Positions 48,854 to 58,124 of a stretch of 64,000 bases of DNA are shown one piece after another (the first letter of the stretch is position 1; each line of letters starts with the position of its first letter). Position numbers and translations under genes: made by a program. The stretch spans positions 2,356,001 to 2,420,000 of the forward strand of contig NZ_JACCBH010000001.1 in the NCBI RefSeq assembly GCF_013409745.1, given 5' to 3'. The notes below the pieces were generated by a model. That model saw nothing but the letters and a program-made list of their open reading frames with translations. It made no database searches and was not told where the DNA came from. The stretch is from Microbacterium pseudoresistens (GTDB taxonomy: Bacteria; Actinomycetota; Actinomycetes; Actinomycetales; Microbacteriaceae).

Positions 48854-50382
48854 TGGCCGCGGCAAAGCTCATGGACTTTGACAAGGCCCTCGAACTGTTC
48901 GAGCCGGTGCTCGGCTTCGAGGTGCACGTCGAGCTCAACACCAACACGAAGATGTTCTCGGCGGCGCCGAACCCGGCCAACGCGAAGTATCACGCCGCCG
49001 AGCCGAACACGCTCATCGCCCCGGTAGACCTTGGCCTGCCCGGCGCGATGCCGGTGGTGAATGAGACGGCGATCCGGTCGTCGATCAGTCTGGGACTCGC
49101 CCTGGGCTGCTCGATCGCCGAGTCCAGCCGCTTCGCGCGCAAGAACTACTTCTACCCGGATCTGGGCAAGAACTACCAGATCTCGCAGTACGACGAGCCC
49201 ATCGCTTTCGAGGGATCCGTCGAGGTCGAACTCGAAGACGGCAGCCTGGTGACCGTGCCGATCGAGCGCGCGCACATGGAGGAGGATGCGGGCAAGCTCA
49301 CCCACATGGGTGGCTCCACAGGCCGCATTCAGGGCGCCGAGTATTCGCTCGTCGACTACAACCGTGCCGGCGTCCCGCTCGTCGAGATCGTCACCAAGAC
49401 GATCTTCGGCGCGGATCGCCGTGCTCCGGAGGTCGCCAAGGCGTACGTCTCGACGATCCGCGATATCGTCCGCAGCCTGGGCATCTCCGAGGCGCGCCTG
49501 GAGCGCGGCAACCTGCGCTGCGACGCGAACGTGTCGCTGCGTCCGCGCGTCGCGGAGGGGAAGGAGCCGGCACCGCTGGGCACCCGCACGGAGACGAAGA
49601 ACGTCAACTCCATGCGGTCGGTCGAGCGCGCCGTGCGGTACGAGATCCAGCGCCAGGCGCAGATCCTCGCCGACGGCGGCACGATCACGCAGGAGACCCG
49701 TCACTGGCACGAGGACACCGGCACGACCTCGCCGGGGCGTCCCAAATCGGATGCCGACGACTACCGGTACTTCCCCGAGCCCGACCTGTTGCCCGTGCAG
49801 CCTGCGGCCTCGCTCGTCGAGGAGCTTCGCGCGGCACTGCCCGAGCAGCCGGTGGCGCGTCGTCGGCGGTTGAAGGCCGAGTGGGGCTTCACTGACCTCG
49901 AGTATCAGGACGTGCGCAACAGCGACCTGGTCGACGTCGTCGAGGCGACGATCGCCGCGGGGTCGACGCCCGCCGCTGCCCGCAAGTGGTGGACGGGCGA
50001 GATCACCCGCCTCGCGAACGCGCAAGAGAAGGATGCCGCGACGCTGGTCAGCCCCGAGAACGTCGCTGCCCTGCAGAAGCTCGTGGACGAGGGAACTCTG
50101 ACCGACAAGCTCGCCCGTCAGGTCCTCGAGGGCGTCATCGCCGGCGAGGGCACGCCGCAGGAGGTCGTCGACGCCCGCGGTCTCGCCGTTGTCTCGGACG
50201 ACGGGGCGCTCATCGCCGCGATCGACGAGGCACTGGCCGCGCAGCCCGACGTCATGGCGAAGATCAAGGACGGCAAGGTGCAGGCCGCCGGCGCCATCAT
50301 CGGCGCGGTCATGAAGGCCATGAAGGGGCAGGCGGATGCCGCGCGCGTCCGCGAACTGATCCTCGAGCGCGCGAACAGCTGA
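48853..50382 (+). CDS. gatB: Asp-tRNA(Asn)/Glu-tRNA(Gln) amidotransferase subunit B
   Basis: The 509-residue subunit binds the mischarged tRNA and activates it with ATP before amidation. Motifs are [15 protein letters not shown], the conserved [45 protein letters not shown] and the YqeY-like tail ([20 protein letters not shown]). It is the last gene of gatCAB, followed by a strong hairpin. The presence of GatCAB indicates that Gln- and/or Asn-tRNA is made by the indirect route. Confidence 0.96.
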   Translation: MAAAKLMDFDKALELFEPVLGFEVHVELNTNTKMFSAAPNPANAKYHAAEPNTLIAPVDLGLPGAMPVVNETAIRSSISLGLALGCSIAESSRFARKNYFYPDLGKNYQISQYDEPIAFEGSVEVELEDGSLVTVPIERAHMEEDAGKLTHMGGSTGRIQGAEYSLVDYNRAGVPLVEIVTKTIFGADRRAPEVAKAYVSTIRDIVRSLGISEARLERGNLRCDANVSLRPRVAEGKEPAPLGTRTETKNVNSMRSVERAVRYEIQRQAQILADGGTITQETRHWHEDTGTTSPGRPKSDADDYRYFPEPDLLPVQPAASLVEELRAALPEQPVARRRRLKAEWGFTDLEYQDVRNSDLVDVVEATIAAGSTPAAARKWWTGEITRLANAQEKDAATLVSPENVAALQKLVDEGTLTDKLARQVLEGVIAGEGTPQEVVDARGLAVVSDDGALIAAIDEALAAQPDVMAKIKDGKVQAAGAIIGAVMKAMKGQADAARVRELILERANS

Positions 50383-50388
50383 CACCGC

Positions 50389-50424
50389 CTCGCGTGCCGT
50401 GCCGATGTCGGTGCGGCACGCGAG
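50389..50424 (+). terminator. Hairpin after gatB, overlapping the dinB promoter
   Basis: A perfect 11-bp stem (50389-50399 with 50414-50424, CTCGCGTGCCG and its complement) has further inner pairing around a short loop. It starts 6 bases after the gatB stop. Its 3' arm overlaps the GAGAAT hexamer (50422-50427) proposed as the dinB -10. There is no T run. Confidence 0.7.
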
Positions 50425-50433
50425 AATGGACGC

Positions 50434-51687
50434 ATGGGACGCGGTGACGGATCCGGACGCGTCGTTTCGCCCGACGACGCCGATGACACGGGTGCGGGAA
50501 TCCTTCACGTCGACATGGACGCGTTCTACGCCTCCGTCGCCGTGCTCGACGATCCGTCGCTGCGCGGGCTGCCCCTGATCATCGGCGGCCGCGATGGGCG
50601 CTCGGTGGTCTCCAGCGCCTCGTACGAGGCTCGACGCTACGGGGTGCGCGCCGCGATGCCCGTCGGCCAGGCGATCCGGCTCTGTCCGGCCGCGCGTGTC
50701 GTACCGCCGGACTTTCCGCGCTATCAGGACGTGTCGCGCCACGTGATGACGATCTTCGAGTCGTTCACGCCGCTTGTCGAGCCGCTCTCGATCGATGAGG
50801 CCTTCCTCGACGTGCGCGGCGCACGGCGGCTGTGGGGGAGTCCCGGGCGCATCGCCCGACTCATCCGGGCGCGCGTCATCGACGAAGTCGGCATCACCTG
50901 CAGCGTGGGCGCGGCGGCCACGAAGCACGTCGCCAAGATGGCATCGACGTTAGCCAAGCCCGACGGATTGCTGATCGTCTCCGAAGCACACACGAGGCGG
51001 TTTCTGGAGCCGTTGCCCGTACGCGCGATGTGGGGCGTCGGGCCGAAGGCGGCCGAGACCCTGGAGTCGCGCGGCATCCGCACGATCGCCGACATCCGCG
51101 CCACGCCCGTCTCGGCGCTGGAGCGGGCCGTCGGAGCCGCCTTGGCCGCACGGCTGCACGACCTGGCCGAGGGGCGCGACCCGCGGGCCGTCGAGACCAC
51201 GCGCGTCGAGAAAAGCGTAGGACATGAGGAGACCTTCGAACACGACATCACCGATCCCGCCGTGCTCCGCTCGGAGCTGCTGCGGCTCGCCGACCGCGTG
51301 GCCGCGCGCCTGCGCAGGGCCGGCTGGGAGGCGGGCGGAGTCGCGATCAAGGTGCGCTTCTCCGACTTCACCACGCTGTCGCGTTCGCAGACCCTGGCGG
51401 AACCGACGTCGGTGGGCCAGCGTCTCGGCGAGGTGGCTCAGCGGCTCTTCGAGGCGATAGAACGACGCGATCCGGTGCGGCTGATCGGCGTGCGCGCCGA
51501 ACGCCTCGGCGCCGCGGGAGGAGGACTTGCGCTCTGGGACGACGATGCGCACTGGCGACGGGTCGAGGGCGCGCTCGACGATGCGCATGCGAGGTTCGGC
51601 TCGTCGATGATCACCCGGGCCCGTCATGTCGGCGCAGGCGACGGGCGCGGCTCCGCCCGGCATCCGCGCGATCACGGTGTGGAATGA
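50434..51687 (+). CDS. dinB: DNA polymerase IV (Y-family)
   Basis: The 417-residue translesion polymerase has the catalytic acidic motifs ILHVDMDAFYASVAVLD and PLSIDEAFLDVRGARRL, the finger motif VVSSASYEARRYGVRAAM, the HhH region MWGVGPKAAETLESRGI, and the little-finger domain (EESVGHEETF-like KSVGHEETFEHDI). The C-terminus lacks an obvious beta-clamp peptide by eye. GAGAAT at 50422-50427 ends 6 bases before the ATG. No SOS box was recognised. Confidence 0.93.
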   Translation: MGRGDGSGRVVSPDDADDTGAGILHVDMDAFYASVAVLDDPSLRGLPLIIGGRDGRSVVSSASYEARRYGVRAAMPVGQAIRLCPAARVVPPDFPRYQDVSRHVMTIFESFTPLVEPLSIDEAFLDVRGARRLWGSPGRIARLIRARVIDEVGITCSVGAAATKHVAKMASTLAKPDGLLIVSEAHTRRFLEPLPVRAMWGVGPKAAETLESRGIRTIADIRATPVSALERAVGAALAARLHDLAEGRDPRAVETTRVEKSVGHEETFEHDITDPAVLRSELLRLADRVAARLRRAGWEAGGVAIKVRFSDFTTLSRSQTLAEPTSVGQRLGEVAQRLFEAIERRDPVRLIGVRAERLGAAGGGLALWDDDAHWRRVEGALDDAHARFGSSMITRARHVGAGDGRGSARHPRDHGVE

Positions 51688-51750
51688 CGAGCGGCGGGGA
51701 GGACGAGCGTGTGGAGTGACGGGCGCGCCCCGGTGGGTTAGCGTGGAGCC

Positions 51751-52086
51751 ATGCCGCACATCGCACTCGAACTGGGCAAGAACTCCGCGTCCTTCGGCGT
51801 CAAGAGCGCCTATGGCCAGACCCAGGAAGTCGACGGGGCGCAGTTCACCCCGGTCGCGCTCACCGTCTCGGGTTTCGGCGGCGGGGGCATCGACGGCTCG
51901 GGCAACGAGTCCGACGCGAGCGGCGGGGGCGGCGGCGGCATCGCGATCCCGCTCGGCGTGTACGTGAAACGCGAGGAGGGGCTGCGCTTCGAGCCCAACA
52001 TCGTCTCGCTGCTCGCCGTGGGCGTACCGTTCGTGTGGGTCGCCGGTCGCGTCATCGCCCGCATCATCCGCGCCCTCAAGAAGTGA
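51751..52086 (+). CDS. Small Gly-rich protein with C-terminal membrane segment
   Basis: The 111-residue protein has a polar N-terminal half (HIALELGKNSASFGVKSAYG), a Gly/Ser run (SGFGGGGIDGSGNESDASGG), IAIPLGVYVKREEGLRFEPN, and one hydrophobic segment VSLLAVGVPFVWVAGRVIA with a basic end RIIRALKK. It looks like a small tail-anchored protein. I do not recognise a family with confidence; the Gly run followed by a beta-like stretch is loosely like GerW/YtfJ proteins. TAGCGT at 51739-51744 ends 6 bases before the ATG. It overlaps the next gene. Confidence 0.7.
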   Translation: MPHIALELGKNSASFGVKSAYGQTQEVDGAQFTPVALTVSGFGGGGIDGSGNESDASGGGGGGIAIPLGVYVKREEGLRFEPNIVSLLAVGVPFVWVAGRVIARIIRALKK

Positions 52087-52667
52087 GTGGGCCGAGAGGC
52101 GACGATCCCGTCGCCCTCGCGCTGCGCGCCGCCGTCGCCCGTATCTCGGATGCCGTGAGCGGCCTGTCCGCCTCCAATCCGGTCGTCCTCATCGACGGCG
52201 GGGCGGGGGCCGGAAAGACGACGATCGCCCGCTTGCTCGTGCAGCACTGGCCGCTGACCACGGGTGTGCAGCTCGTCGCGCTCGATTCGATCTATCCAGG
52301 GTGGGACGGGCTTGCAGAAGGAGCGCAGCGCGCCCACGAACAGATCCTCCGACCGCACGGGCGGGGACTGCTGGGCACCTGGCAGCGCTACGACTGGGTG
52401 GCGGGCGCCTATGCCGAGAGCAGCGCTGTCGACCCCGCGCTGGGGCTGGTCGTCGAGGGATGCGGAGTGCTGACCCCGGCATCCGCGCGCGTCGCCGACG
52501 TCACGGTCTGGGTCGATGCGCCCGAAAAGAGCCGTCGAACCCGGGCTCTGGAGCGCGACGGCGAGGCGTTCCGGCCGCACTGGGAGCGTTGGGCGCGTCA
52601 GGAGCGCGCACACTGGCGCGAGCACCGGCCGCAGGAGATCGCCATGATGACGATTCCGATGCCGTAG
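52083..52667 (+). CDS. P-loop kinase-like ATPase
   Basis: The 194-residue protein has a Walker A motif (VVLIDGGAGAGKTTIARLL) near residue 35, a lid-type Arg-rich region (SRRTRALERDGEAFRPHW), and no membrane segment. The layout is that of small uridine-kinase or nucleoside-kinase-like NTPases. Substrate is unknown. The GTG at 52083 overlaps the stop of the upstream gene (GTGA), so the two are translationally coupled. It converges with DUF2017. Confidence 0.8.
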   Translation: MSGPRGDDPVALALRAAVARISDAVSGLSASNPVVLIDGGAGAGKTTIARLLVQHWPLTTGVQLVALDSIYPGWDGLAEGAQRAHEQILRPHGRGLLGTWQRYDWVAGAYAESSAVDPALGLVVEGCGVLTPASARVADVTVWVDAPEKSRRTRALERDGEAFRPHWERWARQERAHWREHRPQEIAMMTIPMP

Positions 52668-52691
52668 CGCCCGGCGGTATAGGAATGCCGG

Positions 52692-53183
52692 TCAGAGATC
52701 GCGTGCGTCGGCGGCCTCGATCAGGCCGTCGAGACGGTAGCCGAGCCAGTCGTACACCCCGAAGCGGGGGTCTTCGTGGTCGTGCGGATCAACGCCGTCG
52801 GCGACGCTGAGGCGGGTCGCGATCACCAGGCGCAGTGCAGTGAGGGTGCGCAGCCAGGCGTCCAGCTCTCGCTCATCGATCACCACGTCGAGCGGATCCA
52901 GATCTTCCCCTTCGCCCTCGCCGTCGACGAAGCGCTGCAGCGCGGCGCGCACGGTGCGTGCGTCGGCGGCCCGGCGGTCGAGCAGGTCGTCCGCCGTGGC
53001 GCGGGAGAACTCTGCCGAGGCCTCGGCATCATCCGGATAAGCCTCGGGAGTCAACCTGTCCAGCCCCGGGTCATTCGCGTCGGATGCGGTGTCCGTGAGC
53101 AGAGCGACGAACTCGTCCACGAGCCCCGCGAGATGCCGTCCCTCGAGCCGCGCGAGCGGCACGAGCACGATGCGATCGTTCAC
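52692..53183 (-). CDS. DUF2017 protein
   Basis: The 163-residue acidic protein belongs to the actinobacterial DUF2017 family, which is regularly encoded next to clp[21 protein letters not shown] at the start and the end [17 protein letters not shown]. No motif points to a reaction. Its GTG start overlaps the clpS stop by 4 bases (GTGA), so it is made together with ClpS and may act in or regulate the Clp protease system (inference from context). Confidence 0.88.
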   Translation of the reverse strand: MNDRIVLVPLARLEGRHLAGLVDEFVALLTDTASDANDPGLDRLTPEAYPDDAEASAEFSRATADDLLDRRAADARTVRAALQRFVDGEGEGEDLDPLDVVIDERELDAWLRTLTALRLVIATRLSVADGVDPHDHEDPRFGVYDWLGYRLDGLIEAADARDL

Positions 53184-53476
53184 TCCGACCCCTTTCGCAC
53201 GGTGGCCCACAGCCCGTAGTGGTGCATGGCCTGGGCATGCACCTCCATCGTCTCTCGGGGCCCGGTGGCCACCACCGCATGCCCGTCGTTGTGCACCGCG
53301 AGCATGAGGCGCTGCGCGTGTTCCGCCGAATAGCCGAAGTAGGTGCGGAAGACGCGCGAGACGTAGGTCATGAGATTGACCGGATCGTCCCACACCACCA
53401 GCTCCCACGGATGCGCGGGTGCTGCGCGCAGGTCGAGGTCCTGTTCGACGTCGGGAACGATCGCAGGTGTGCTCAT
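53180..53476 (-). CDS. clpS: ATP-dependent Clp protease adaptor ClpS
   Basis: The 98-residue adaptor delivers N-degron substrates to ClpC/ClpA. The core [37 protein letters not shown] and [13 protein letters not shown] match the family, including the acidic and Asn residues that bind the N-terminal amino group. It overlaps the upstream metallopeptidase gene by 4 bases and the downstream DUF2017 gene by 4 bases, making a tightly coupled three-gene unit. Confidence 0.95.
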   Translation of the reverse strand: MSTPAIVPDVEQDLDLRAAPAHPWELVVWDDPVNLMTYVSRVFRTYFGYSAEHAQRLMLAVHNDGHAVVATGPRETMEVHAQAMHHYGLWATVRKGSE

Positions 53477-53820
53477 GCCCACCCCATCTCGTGCAACTGC
53501 GCATCGTCGATGCCGTAGTAGTGCGCGATCTCGTGCACGAGCGTGGTGTGCACTTCGTCGCGCACCTCGTCGAGGTCGTCGCACTGCGCCAGGTGCGGCT
53601 CGCGGTAGACGACGATGCGATCGGGCAGCTCGCCCATGCCGTAACTGCCGCGCTCGGTCACGGCGAGCCCGTCGTACAGGCCGAGCAGATCGAGGCTGCC
53701 ATCCTCCGGACGGTCCTCGACGACGAACACGACGTTCTCCAGGCCGTCGACCATGTCGTCGGGCAGCCGGTCGAGTTCGTCGACGACGAGGGTCTCGAAA
53801 GCCTCGGCGTCCATCTCCAT
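53473..53820 (-). CDS. Zincin-like metallopeptidase
   Basis: The 115-residue protein has the zinc-binding motif [20 protein letters not shown] (HExxHxxGxxD), as in Zincin_1 proteins of actinobacteria. The rest is small and acidic ([20 protein letters not shown]). Substrates are unknown. It is first in the unit with clpS and DUF2017, suggesting a link to regulated proteolysis. The ATG at 53820 is chosen because TAGCAT at 53828-53833 (minus strand) ends 7 bases before it. Confidence 0.9.
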   Translation of the reverse strand: MEMDAEAFETLVVDELDRLPDDMVDGLENVVFVVEDRPEDGSLDLLGLYDGLAVTERGSYGMGELPDRIVVYREPHLAQCDDLDEVRDEVHTTLVHEIAHYYGIDDAQLHEMGWA

Positions 53821-53946
53821 GCCTTCGATGCTATCCATCCGGGGCCGGGGAAGCGGCGACCGTGGCGGCATCCGGCACGCACATGACGATACGCAGGTCC
53901 GCGGCATTCCCGTCCGGCGAGGAGCGAACCTCGAGAGAAGAAGTGG

Positions 53947-54019
53947 GGTGGCTGACGGGGCTTGAACCCGCGACCCCCGCGACCACAACGCGGTGCTCTA
54001 CCAACTGAGCTACAGCCAC
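53947..54019 (-). tRNA. tRNA-His (GTG)
   Basis: A complete cloverleaf on the minus strand: acceptor GTGGCTG pairs with CAGCCAC, D-arm AGCTCAGTTGGTAGAGC, anticodon GTG in a GTTGTGGT loop, and T-arm GGTTCAAGCCCC-like. The extra G(-1) typical of tRNA-His is encoded at 54020 and pairs with discriminator C at 53947; CCA is encoded at 53944-53946. Confidence 0.96.
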
Positions 54020-54049
54020 CATGCGCCCGTAGGCAACCCGACAAGTCTA

Positions 54050-54676
54050 TTACAGGTTCGGGGCGAACTCAGACACGACGGAGGCCGACAGATCCTTCGC
54101 CTGATCGGTCGTCGGACCGGGCTCGGCGACGAACACAGCGCGCCGGTAGTACTCCAGTTCGCGGATGGATTCGAGGATGTCGGCGAGCGCCCTGTGACCG
54201 CCGTCCTTGTCGGGGGCCTGGAAGAACACGCGCGGATACCAGCGGCGCGAGAGCTCCTTGATGCTCGACACGTCGATGTTGCGGTAGTGCAGGTACTGAT
54301 CGAGCTCGGGCATGTACTTGGCCAGGAACATCCGGTCGGTGCCGATCGTGTTGCCGCCCAGCGGCGCCTTGCGCTCTTGCGGCACGAAGCGGCGGATGTA
54401 CTCCAGCACCTTCTCTTGCGCCTCGACGAGGGAGACGCCGTCCGGGATCTCCTCGAGCAGCCCGGAGGCGCGATGCATCTCGGTGACGAACTCGCCCATG
54501 TGCTCCAGGGCGGCGGCAGAGGGGGTGATGACGATCTGGAACCCCGGATCGAGCACCTTCAGCTCGAAGTCGGTGACGACGACCGCGACCTCGACCAGCT
54601 CATCGAGCTCCGGATCGAGACCGGTCATCTCGCAGTCGATCCAGACGATCCGGTCGTTCTCGGAGGCAGCAACCAT
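54050..54676 (-). CDS. orn: Oligoribonuclease
   Basis: The 208-residue DEDDh exonuclease degrades 2-5 nt RNA oligomers. Catalytic residues are in RIVWIDCEMTGLDPELDELV (Asp, Glu), GTDRMFLAKYMPELDQYLHY (Asp), and GGHRALADILESI (His, Asp). Length is normal. The ATG at 54676 has TAGAAT at 54684-54689 (minus strand) ending 7 bases before it. It lies between tRNA-His and tRNA-Arg. Confidence 0.96.
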   Translation of the reverse strand: MVAASENDRIVWIDCEMTGLDPELDELVEVAVVVTDFELKVLDPGFQIVITPSAAALEHMGEFVTEMHRASGLLEEIPDGVSLVEAQEKVLEYIRRFVPQERKAPLGGNTIGTDRMFLAKYMPELDQYLHYRNIDVSSIKELSRRWYPRVFFQAPDKDGGHRALADILESIRELEYYRRAVFVAEPGPTTDQAKDLSASVVSEFAPNL

Positions 54677-54736
54677 GCTCCCGATTCTAATGAGGCACTC
54701 CGACGTCGCCCGCCGCGCGCGATAGCCTGTACCCGC

Positions 54737-54809
54737 GCCCCCTTAGCTCAGTGGATAGAGCGACAGCCTTCTAATCTGTGGGTCGCAGGTTCGAATCCTG
54801 CAGGGGGCA
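54737..54809 (+). tRNA. tRNA-Arg (TCT)
   Basis: Acceptor GCCCCCT pairs with AGGGGGC, D-arm TAGCTCAGTGGATAGAGC, anticodon loop CTTCTAA with anticodon TCT, T-arm GCAGGTTCGAATCCTGC, discriminator A. CCA is not encoded. The innermost anticodon-stem pair (31-39) is C-U by this alignment, a mismatch worth noting; the rest of the cloverleaf is regular. Confidence 0.95.
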
Positions 54810-54887
54810 CCCCGATGACACCGCACCAGGGATCCCGAACACCGCCGTCAACACCGCCGTCACCCGCGCCCTCGATAGACTGGCGCC

Positions 54888-56201
54888 ATGGCCATCGACT
54901 CCGCCCTCGCGCCCGCTTCGCCCTCGGCCGTCGACGCCGAGCGGGAGCCGGGGGAGGACTCGCCGCAGGCGCGCATGGCGGCTGCGAAGGAGGCGTCGAG
55001 GGAGACCGCGCGCCTCACGAGCAGCGACAAGGTGCGTGCCCTCGAGGCGATCGCCGCGGCGATCGAGGCCGATGCCGCAGAGATCATCGCCGCCAACAGC
55101 CGTGATCTCGACCGCGGTCGCTCCCAGGGCATCGGCGACGCGCTCCTGGACCGGCTGCGCCTCGATGAGAAGCGGGTGGCGACTCTCGCCTCCGCCGTGC
55201 GCGATGTGGCCGTCCTGCCCGACCCCGTCGGTCAGGTCGTCGGCGGACACCGGATGCCCAACGGTGTCGCCCTGGAGCAGGTGCGCGTCCCGTTCGGCGT
55301 GGTCGGCGTGATCTACGAGGCCCGTCCCAACGTCACGGTCGACATCGCCGCGCTTGCGCTGCGCTCCGGCAACGCGGTGGTTCTGCGTGGCGGCAGCGCG
55401 GCGAAGGAGTCGAACACGGTGCTCGTGCGGATCATGCGCGAGGCTCTCGACGGCATCGGGATCAGCCCGGAGGCGATCCAGTCCGTCGACGACTTCGGCC
55501 GAGATGGCGCCAAGGCGCTCATGCATGGCCGCGGCTTCATCGACGTACTCGTGCCGCGGGGGAGCGCATCTCTCATCGAGACCGTGGTGACCGAGTCGAC
55601 CGTTCCTGTGATCGAGACCGGCGCGGGCAACGTGCACATCGTGCTCGACGAGAGCGCCCCGGAGGACTGGGCGCGCGAAATCGTCGTGAACGCGAAGGTG
55701 CAGCGTCCCAGCGTCTGCAATGCGGTCGAGACGGTGCTCGTGCTGCGCCCCGCCGCCGAACGACTCGTCCCTTCTGTCGTCGATGCGCTGCAGCAGAGCG
55801 GAGTGACCGTGCACGGCGACGACGTCGTCTCCGGTCTCGCGTCGTCGGTGGTTCCCGCGACCGAGGAGGACTGGGCCACCGAGTACCTGAGCCTCGACAT
55901 CGCGATGAAGGTGGTCGACTCGCTCGACGAGGCGCTCGCCCACATCCGCACGTACAGCACCGGGCACACGGAGTCGATCATCACGACAGACTCGCGCAAC
56001 GCCGAGCGCTTTCTGGCCGAGGTGGACTCCGCGGTCGTCATGGCGAACGCGTCGACGCGATTCACCGACGGCTCCGAGTTCGGCTTCGGTGCCGAGGTGG
56101 GCATCTCCACGCAGAAACTGCACACCCGTGGACCGATGGGTCTGTCCGAGCTGACGAGCACGAAATGGCTTGCGCGAGGGGCGGGTCAGACGCGCGCGTG
56201 A
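54888..56201 (+). CDS. proA: Gamma-glutamyl phosphate reductase
   Basis: The 437-residue enzyme makes glutamate 5-semialdehyde from gamma-glutamyl phosphate and NADPH in proline synthesis. Motifs are GVIYEARPNVTVDIAALAL, RGGSAAKESN, and the catalytic Cys in KVQRPSVCNAVETVLVL; HTRGPMGLSELTSTKW ends the protein. TAGACT at 54876-54881 ends 6 bases before the ATG. It has its own promoter, downstream of tRNA-Arg; proB is not adjacent. Confidence 0.96.
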   Translation: MAIDSALAPASPSAVDAEREPGEDSPQARMAAAKEASRETARLTSSDKVRALEAIAAAIEADAAEIIAANSRDLDRGRSQGIGDALLDRLRLDEKRVATLASAVRDVAVLPDPVGQVVGGHRMPNGVALEQVRVPFGVVGVIYEARPNVTVDIAALALRSGNAVVLRGGSAAKESNTVLVRIMREALDGIGISPEAIQSVDDFGRDGAKALMHGRGFIDVLVPRGSASLIETVVTESTVPVIETGAGNVHIVLDESAPEDWAREIVVNAKVQRPSVCNAVETVLVLRPAAERLVPSVVDALQQSGVTVHGDDVVSGLASSVVPATEEDWATEYLSLDIAMKVVDSLDEALAHIRTYSTGHTESIITTDSRNAERFLAEVDSAVVMANASTRFTDGSEFGFGAEVGISTQKLHTRGPMGLSELTSTKWLARGAGQTRA

Positions 56202-56205
56202 GGAC

Positions 56206-56211
56206 TAGACT
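56206..56211 (+). promoter_or_regulatory. TAGACT -10 element upstream of the small membrane protein and nadD
   Basis: TAGACT at 56206-56211, the same hexamer as upstream of mnmA, ligA, gatC, trmD, frr and proA, lies 39 bases before the ATG at 56251. Transcription from near 56218 would give a short leader and would cover the small membrane protein, nadD and the following coupled genes. Confidence 0.6.
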
Positions 56212-56250
56212 GGTTCAGCCCACGCACCCGCACACCCACTGGGAGATTCG

Positions 56251-56475
56251 ATGAACCTCGTCGCACAGATCGCGATGGCCGCTGCTGAGGCCGAGCATCA
56301 TGGAAACGTGGCGCTGGACACCCTGGTCTTCGGAATCATCGCGGCGGTGGTGTTCTTCATTCTCGCGATGGTGACCTTCTCGTATCGCCACGTGGCGAAC
56401 CGGCACACGGCGAAGGCCGAGGCATGGGCCGCCGCCCACGGCAAGGATGCGCACGGAGCAGGGCACGGCCACTAG
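56251..56475 (+). CDS. Small single-pass membrane protein
   Basis: The 74-residue protein has an N-terminal amphipathic stretch with HH in AEAEHHGNVAL, one membrane helix (VFGIIAAVVFFILAMVTF), and a His/Ala/Lys-rich C-terminus (AEAWAAAHGKDAHGAGHGH) that could bind metal. GGGAGAT lies upstream of the ATG. Similar small proteins precede nadD in other Microbacteriaceae (from memory of gene order, not checked). Function unknown. Confidence 0.75.
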   Translation: MNLVAQIAMAAAEAEHHGNVALDTLVFGIIAAVVFFILAMVTFSYRHVANRHTAKAEAWAAAHGKDAHGAGHGH

Positions 56476-56484
56476 GCGATCTTC

Positions 56485-57090
56485 ATGACCACGACCTCAC
56501 GCGCGCCGCGCATCGGGGTGATGGGCGGAACCTTCGACCCGATCCATCACGGGCACCTGGTCGCCGCCAGTGAGGTCGCGCACTCCTTCGACCTCGACGA
56601 GGTCGTCTTCGTGCCCACCGGCAAGCCGTGGCAGAAGCAGAAGAGCGATGTCACGCCCAGCGAGCACCGGTACCTGATGACCGTGATCGCCACGGCGTCG
56701 AACCCGAGTTTCACGGTGAGCCGGGTGGACATCGATCGCGACGGGTTCACGTACACGATCGACACACTGCGTGATCTGAAGGCCGAGCGTCCGGAAGCGG
56801 AGTTCTTCTTCATCACGGGGGCCGACGCCGTGGCGCAGATTCTCAGCTGGAGGGACCATGATGAGTTGTGGGACCTGGCCCACTTCGTCGCCGTTTCCCG
56901 ACCAGGGCATGTTCTGAGCATCGAAGGACTGCCCAGCGACGACGTCAGCCAGCTGGAGATCCCCGCACTGGCGATCTCTTCCACGGACTGCCGTGCGCGC
57001 GTGGCGCAAGGGGATCCGGTCTGGTACCTCGTCCCCGACGGCGTGGTCCAGTACATCGCGAAGCATCATCTGTATCGGAGCAAGGAATGA
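56485..57090 (+). CDS. nadD: Nicotinate-nucleotide adenylyltransferase
   Basis: The 201-residue enzyme transfers AMP to nicotinate mononucleotide in NAD synthesis. The nucleotidyltransferase signature is [20 protein letters not shown] with the HxGH motif; the C-terminal ISST motif lies in [14 protein letters not shown]. It starts 9 bases after the small membrane protein and its end overlaps the next gene by 4 bases (ATGA), then rsfS follows, a common actinobacterial order. Confidence 0.96.
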   Translation: MTTTSRAPRIGVMGGTFDPIHHGHLVAASEVAHSFDLDEVVFVPTGKPWQKQKSDVTPSEHRYLMTVIATASNPSFTVSRVDIDRDGFTYTIDTLRDLKAERPEAEFFFITGADAVAQILSWRDHDELWDLAHFVAVSRPGHVLSIEGLPSDDVSQLEIPALAISSTDCRARVAQGDPVWYLVPDGVVQYIAKHHLYRSKE

Positions 57091-58124
57091 GCACACCGGA
57101 TCGGCCCGAGGCCGCACCGCTGACGCGCAAGCAGCTGCGTGAGGCGCGGCTGACCGGGGCCACGAACGTCGTCACCCCCGAGCAGGTGCAGGCGAATCTA
57201 CGCGAACGCAACCGCGATGTTTCGGCGAGCCGCGGAACCCCTGTGATCGAGGCGCCGATCGTCGAGGCGCCGGTCGCCGAGACGCCCGCCGCTGATGCTC
57301 CGGCCCCGTACACCCCGGACCGGTACGCCCCGGCGGCGGAGGCTCCCGCGTCGGCCGCGCAGCCCGATCCGGTCGCCGACGCCGCGCCGCGGCTGACCCG
57401 CCGGCAGGCGCGCGAGCAGGAGCGGATCCGCACCGGCTCGCTCCCGGTGTTCGGAGCCCGTGCCGCCGACGAGACACCCGCCGAAGCGGCCGCTCCGATC
57501 GCGCTGCCGGAGGCGCAGTCGCCGGTCGTCCCCGACGCTCCACAAGCCCCGGCACCGATCTCTCCCACCGACGGGACGGCGACTCCCGAGTCTGTGGCGT
57601 CGCAGGCGCTCGACGGCTCGGCGGGAGGATCGCGAGTTCGTGACGGGTTCGGCGAGAGCCTCATCCGAGACGACGAGCGCAATCGCCCGCTGACCCCGTC
57701 GTTCGACTCGCTGCTGTCGACGGACTCCAGCGGATCGCAGAGCCGCGCGAACGCCCTCATCTTCCAACAGTCGCCCGGTGTGCCCTCGCTTTCGGGCCCA
57801 GTGGCTTCCACGGGCGAGGTGCTCGTGACGGGCTCGTACGAACTTCCCGCACGACTCGGATCCCACGGCCACGGCCGCGGCACCGACGGCAAAGAGGTCG
57901 ATGCCGTGCTGATCGACGGCGAGCTGCCGGCATCGTCGTCGCCCACGCCGATCGCCGCGAGTTCGGCGATCAGCACGATCAAGCCCGCCGGTGAGGTCAT
58001 CCGCCCGCCCGAGCCCGAGAAGGGCAACAAGCTCATGCTCGCGCTCACCATCACCGCCGGCGTCTTGGCCGCGGCGCTGGTCGGCGCGCTGATCATCGCG
58101 ATGACCACGGGAGTGTTCTCTTGA
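57087..58124 (+). CDS. Pro/Ala-rich protein with one C-terminal membrane helix
   Basis: The 345-residue protein is a long disordered-looking region rich in Ala, Pro, Glu and Thr ([20 protein letters not shown] is one repeat-like stretch), with short basic patches [11 protein letters not shown] and [14 protein letters not shown], ending in one membrane segment ([20 protein letters not shown]). The two patches share the pattern LTRxQxRExxR. It is tail-anchored or type II in topology. It overlaps nadD by 4 bases and rsfS by 1 base. Many actinobacteria have a LytR-CpsA-Psr gene here instead. No function is recognised. Confidence 0.8.
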   Translation: MSTPDRPEAAPLTRKQLREARLTGATNVVTPEQVQANLRERNRDVSASRGTPVIEAPIVEAPVAETPAADAPAPYTPDRYAPAAEAPASAAQPDPVADAAPRLTRRQAREQERIRTGSLPVFGARAADETPAEAAAPIALPEAQSPVVPDAPQAPAPISPTDGTATPESVASQALDGSAGGSRVRDGFGESLIRDDERNRPLTPSFDSLLSTDSSGSQSRANALIFQQSPGVPSLSGPVASTGEVLVTGSYELPARLGSHGHGRGTDGKEVDAVLIDGELPASSSPTPIAASSAISTIKPAGEVIRPPEPEKGNKLMLALTITAGVLAAALVGALIIAMTTGVFS

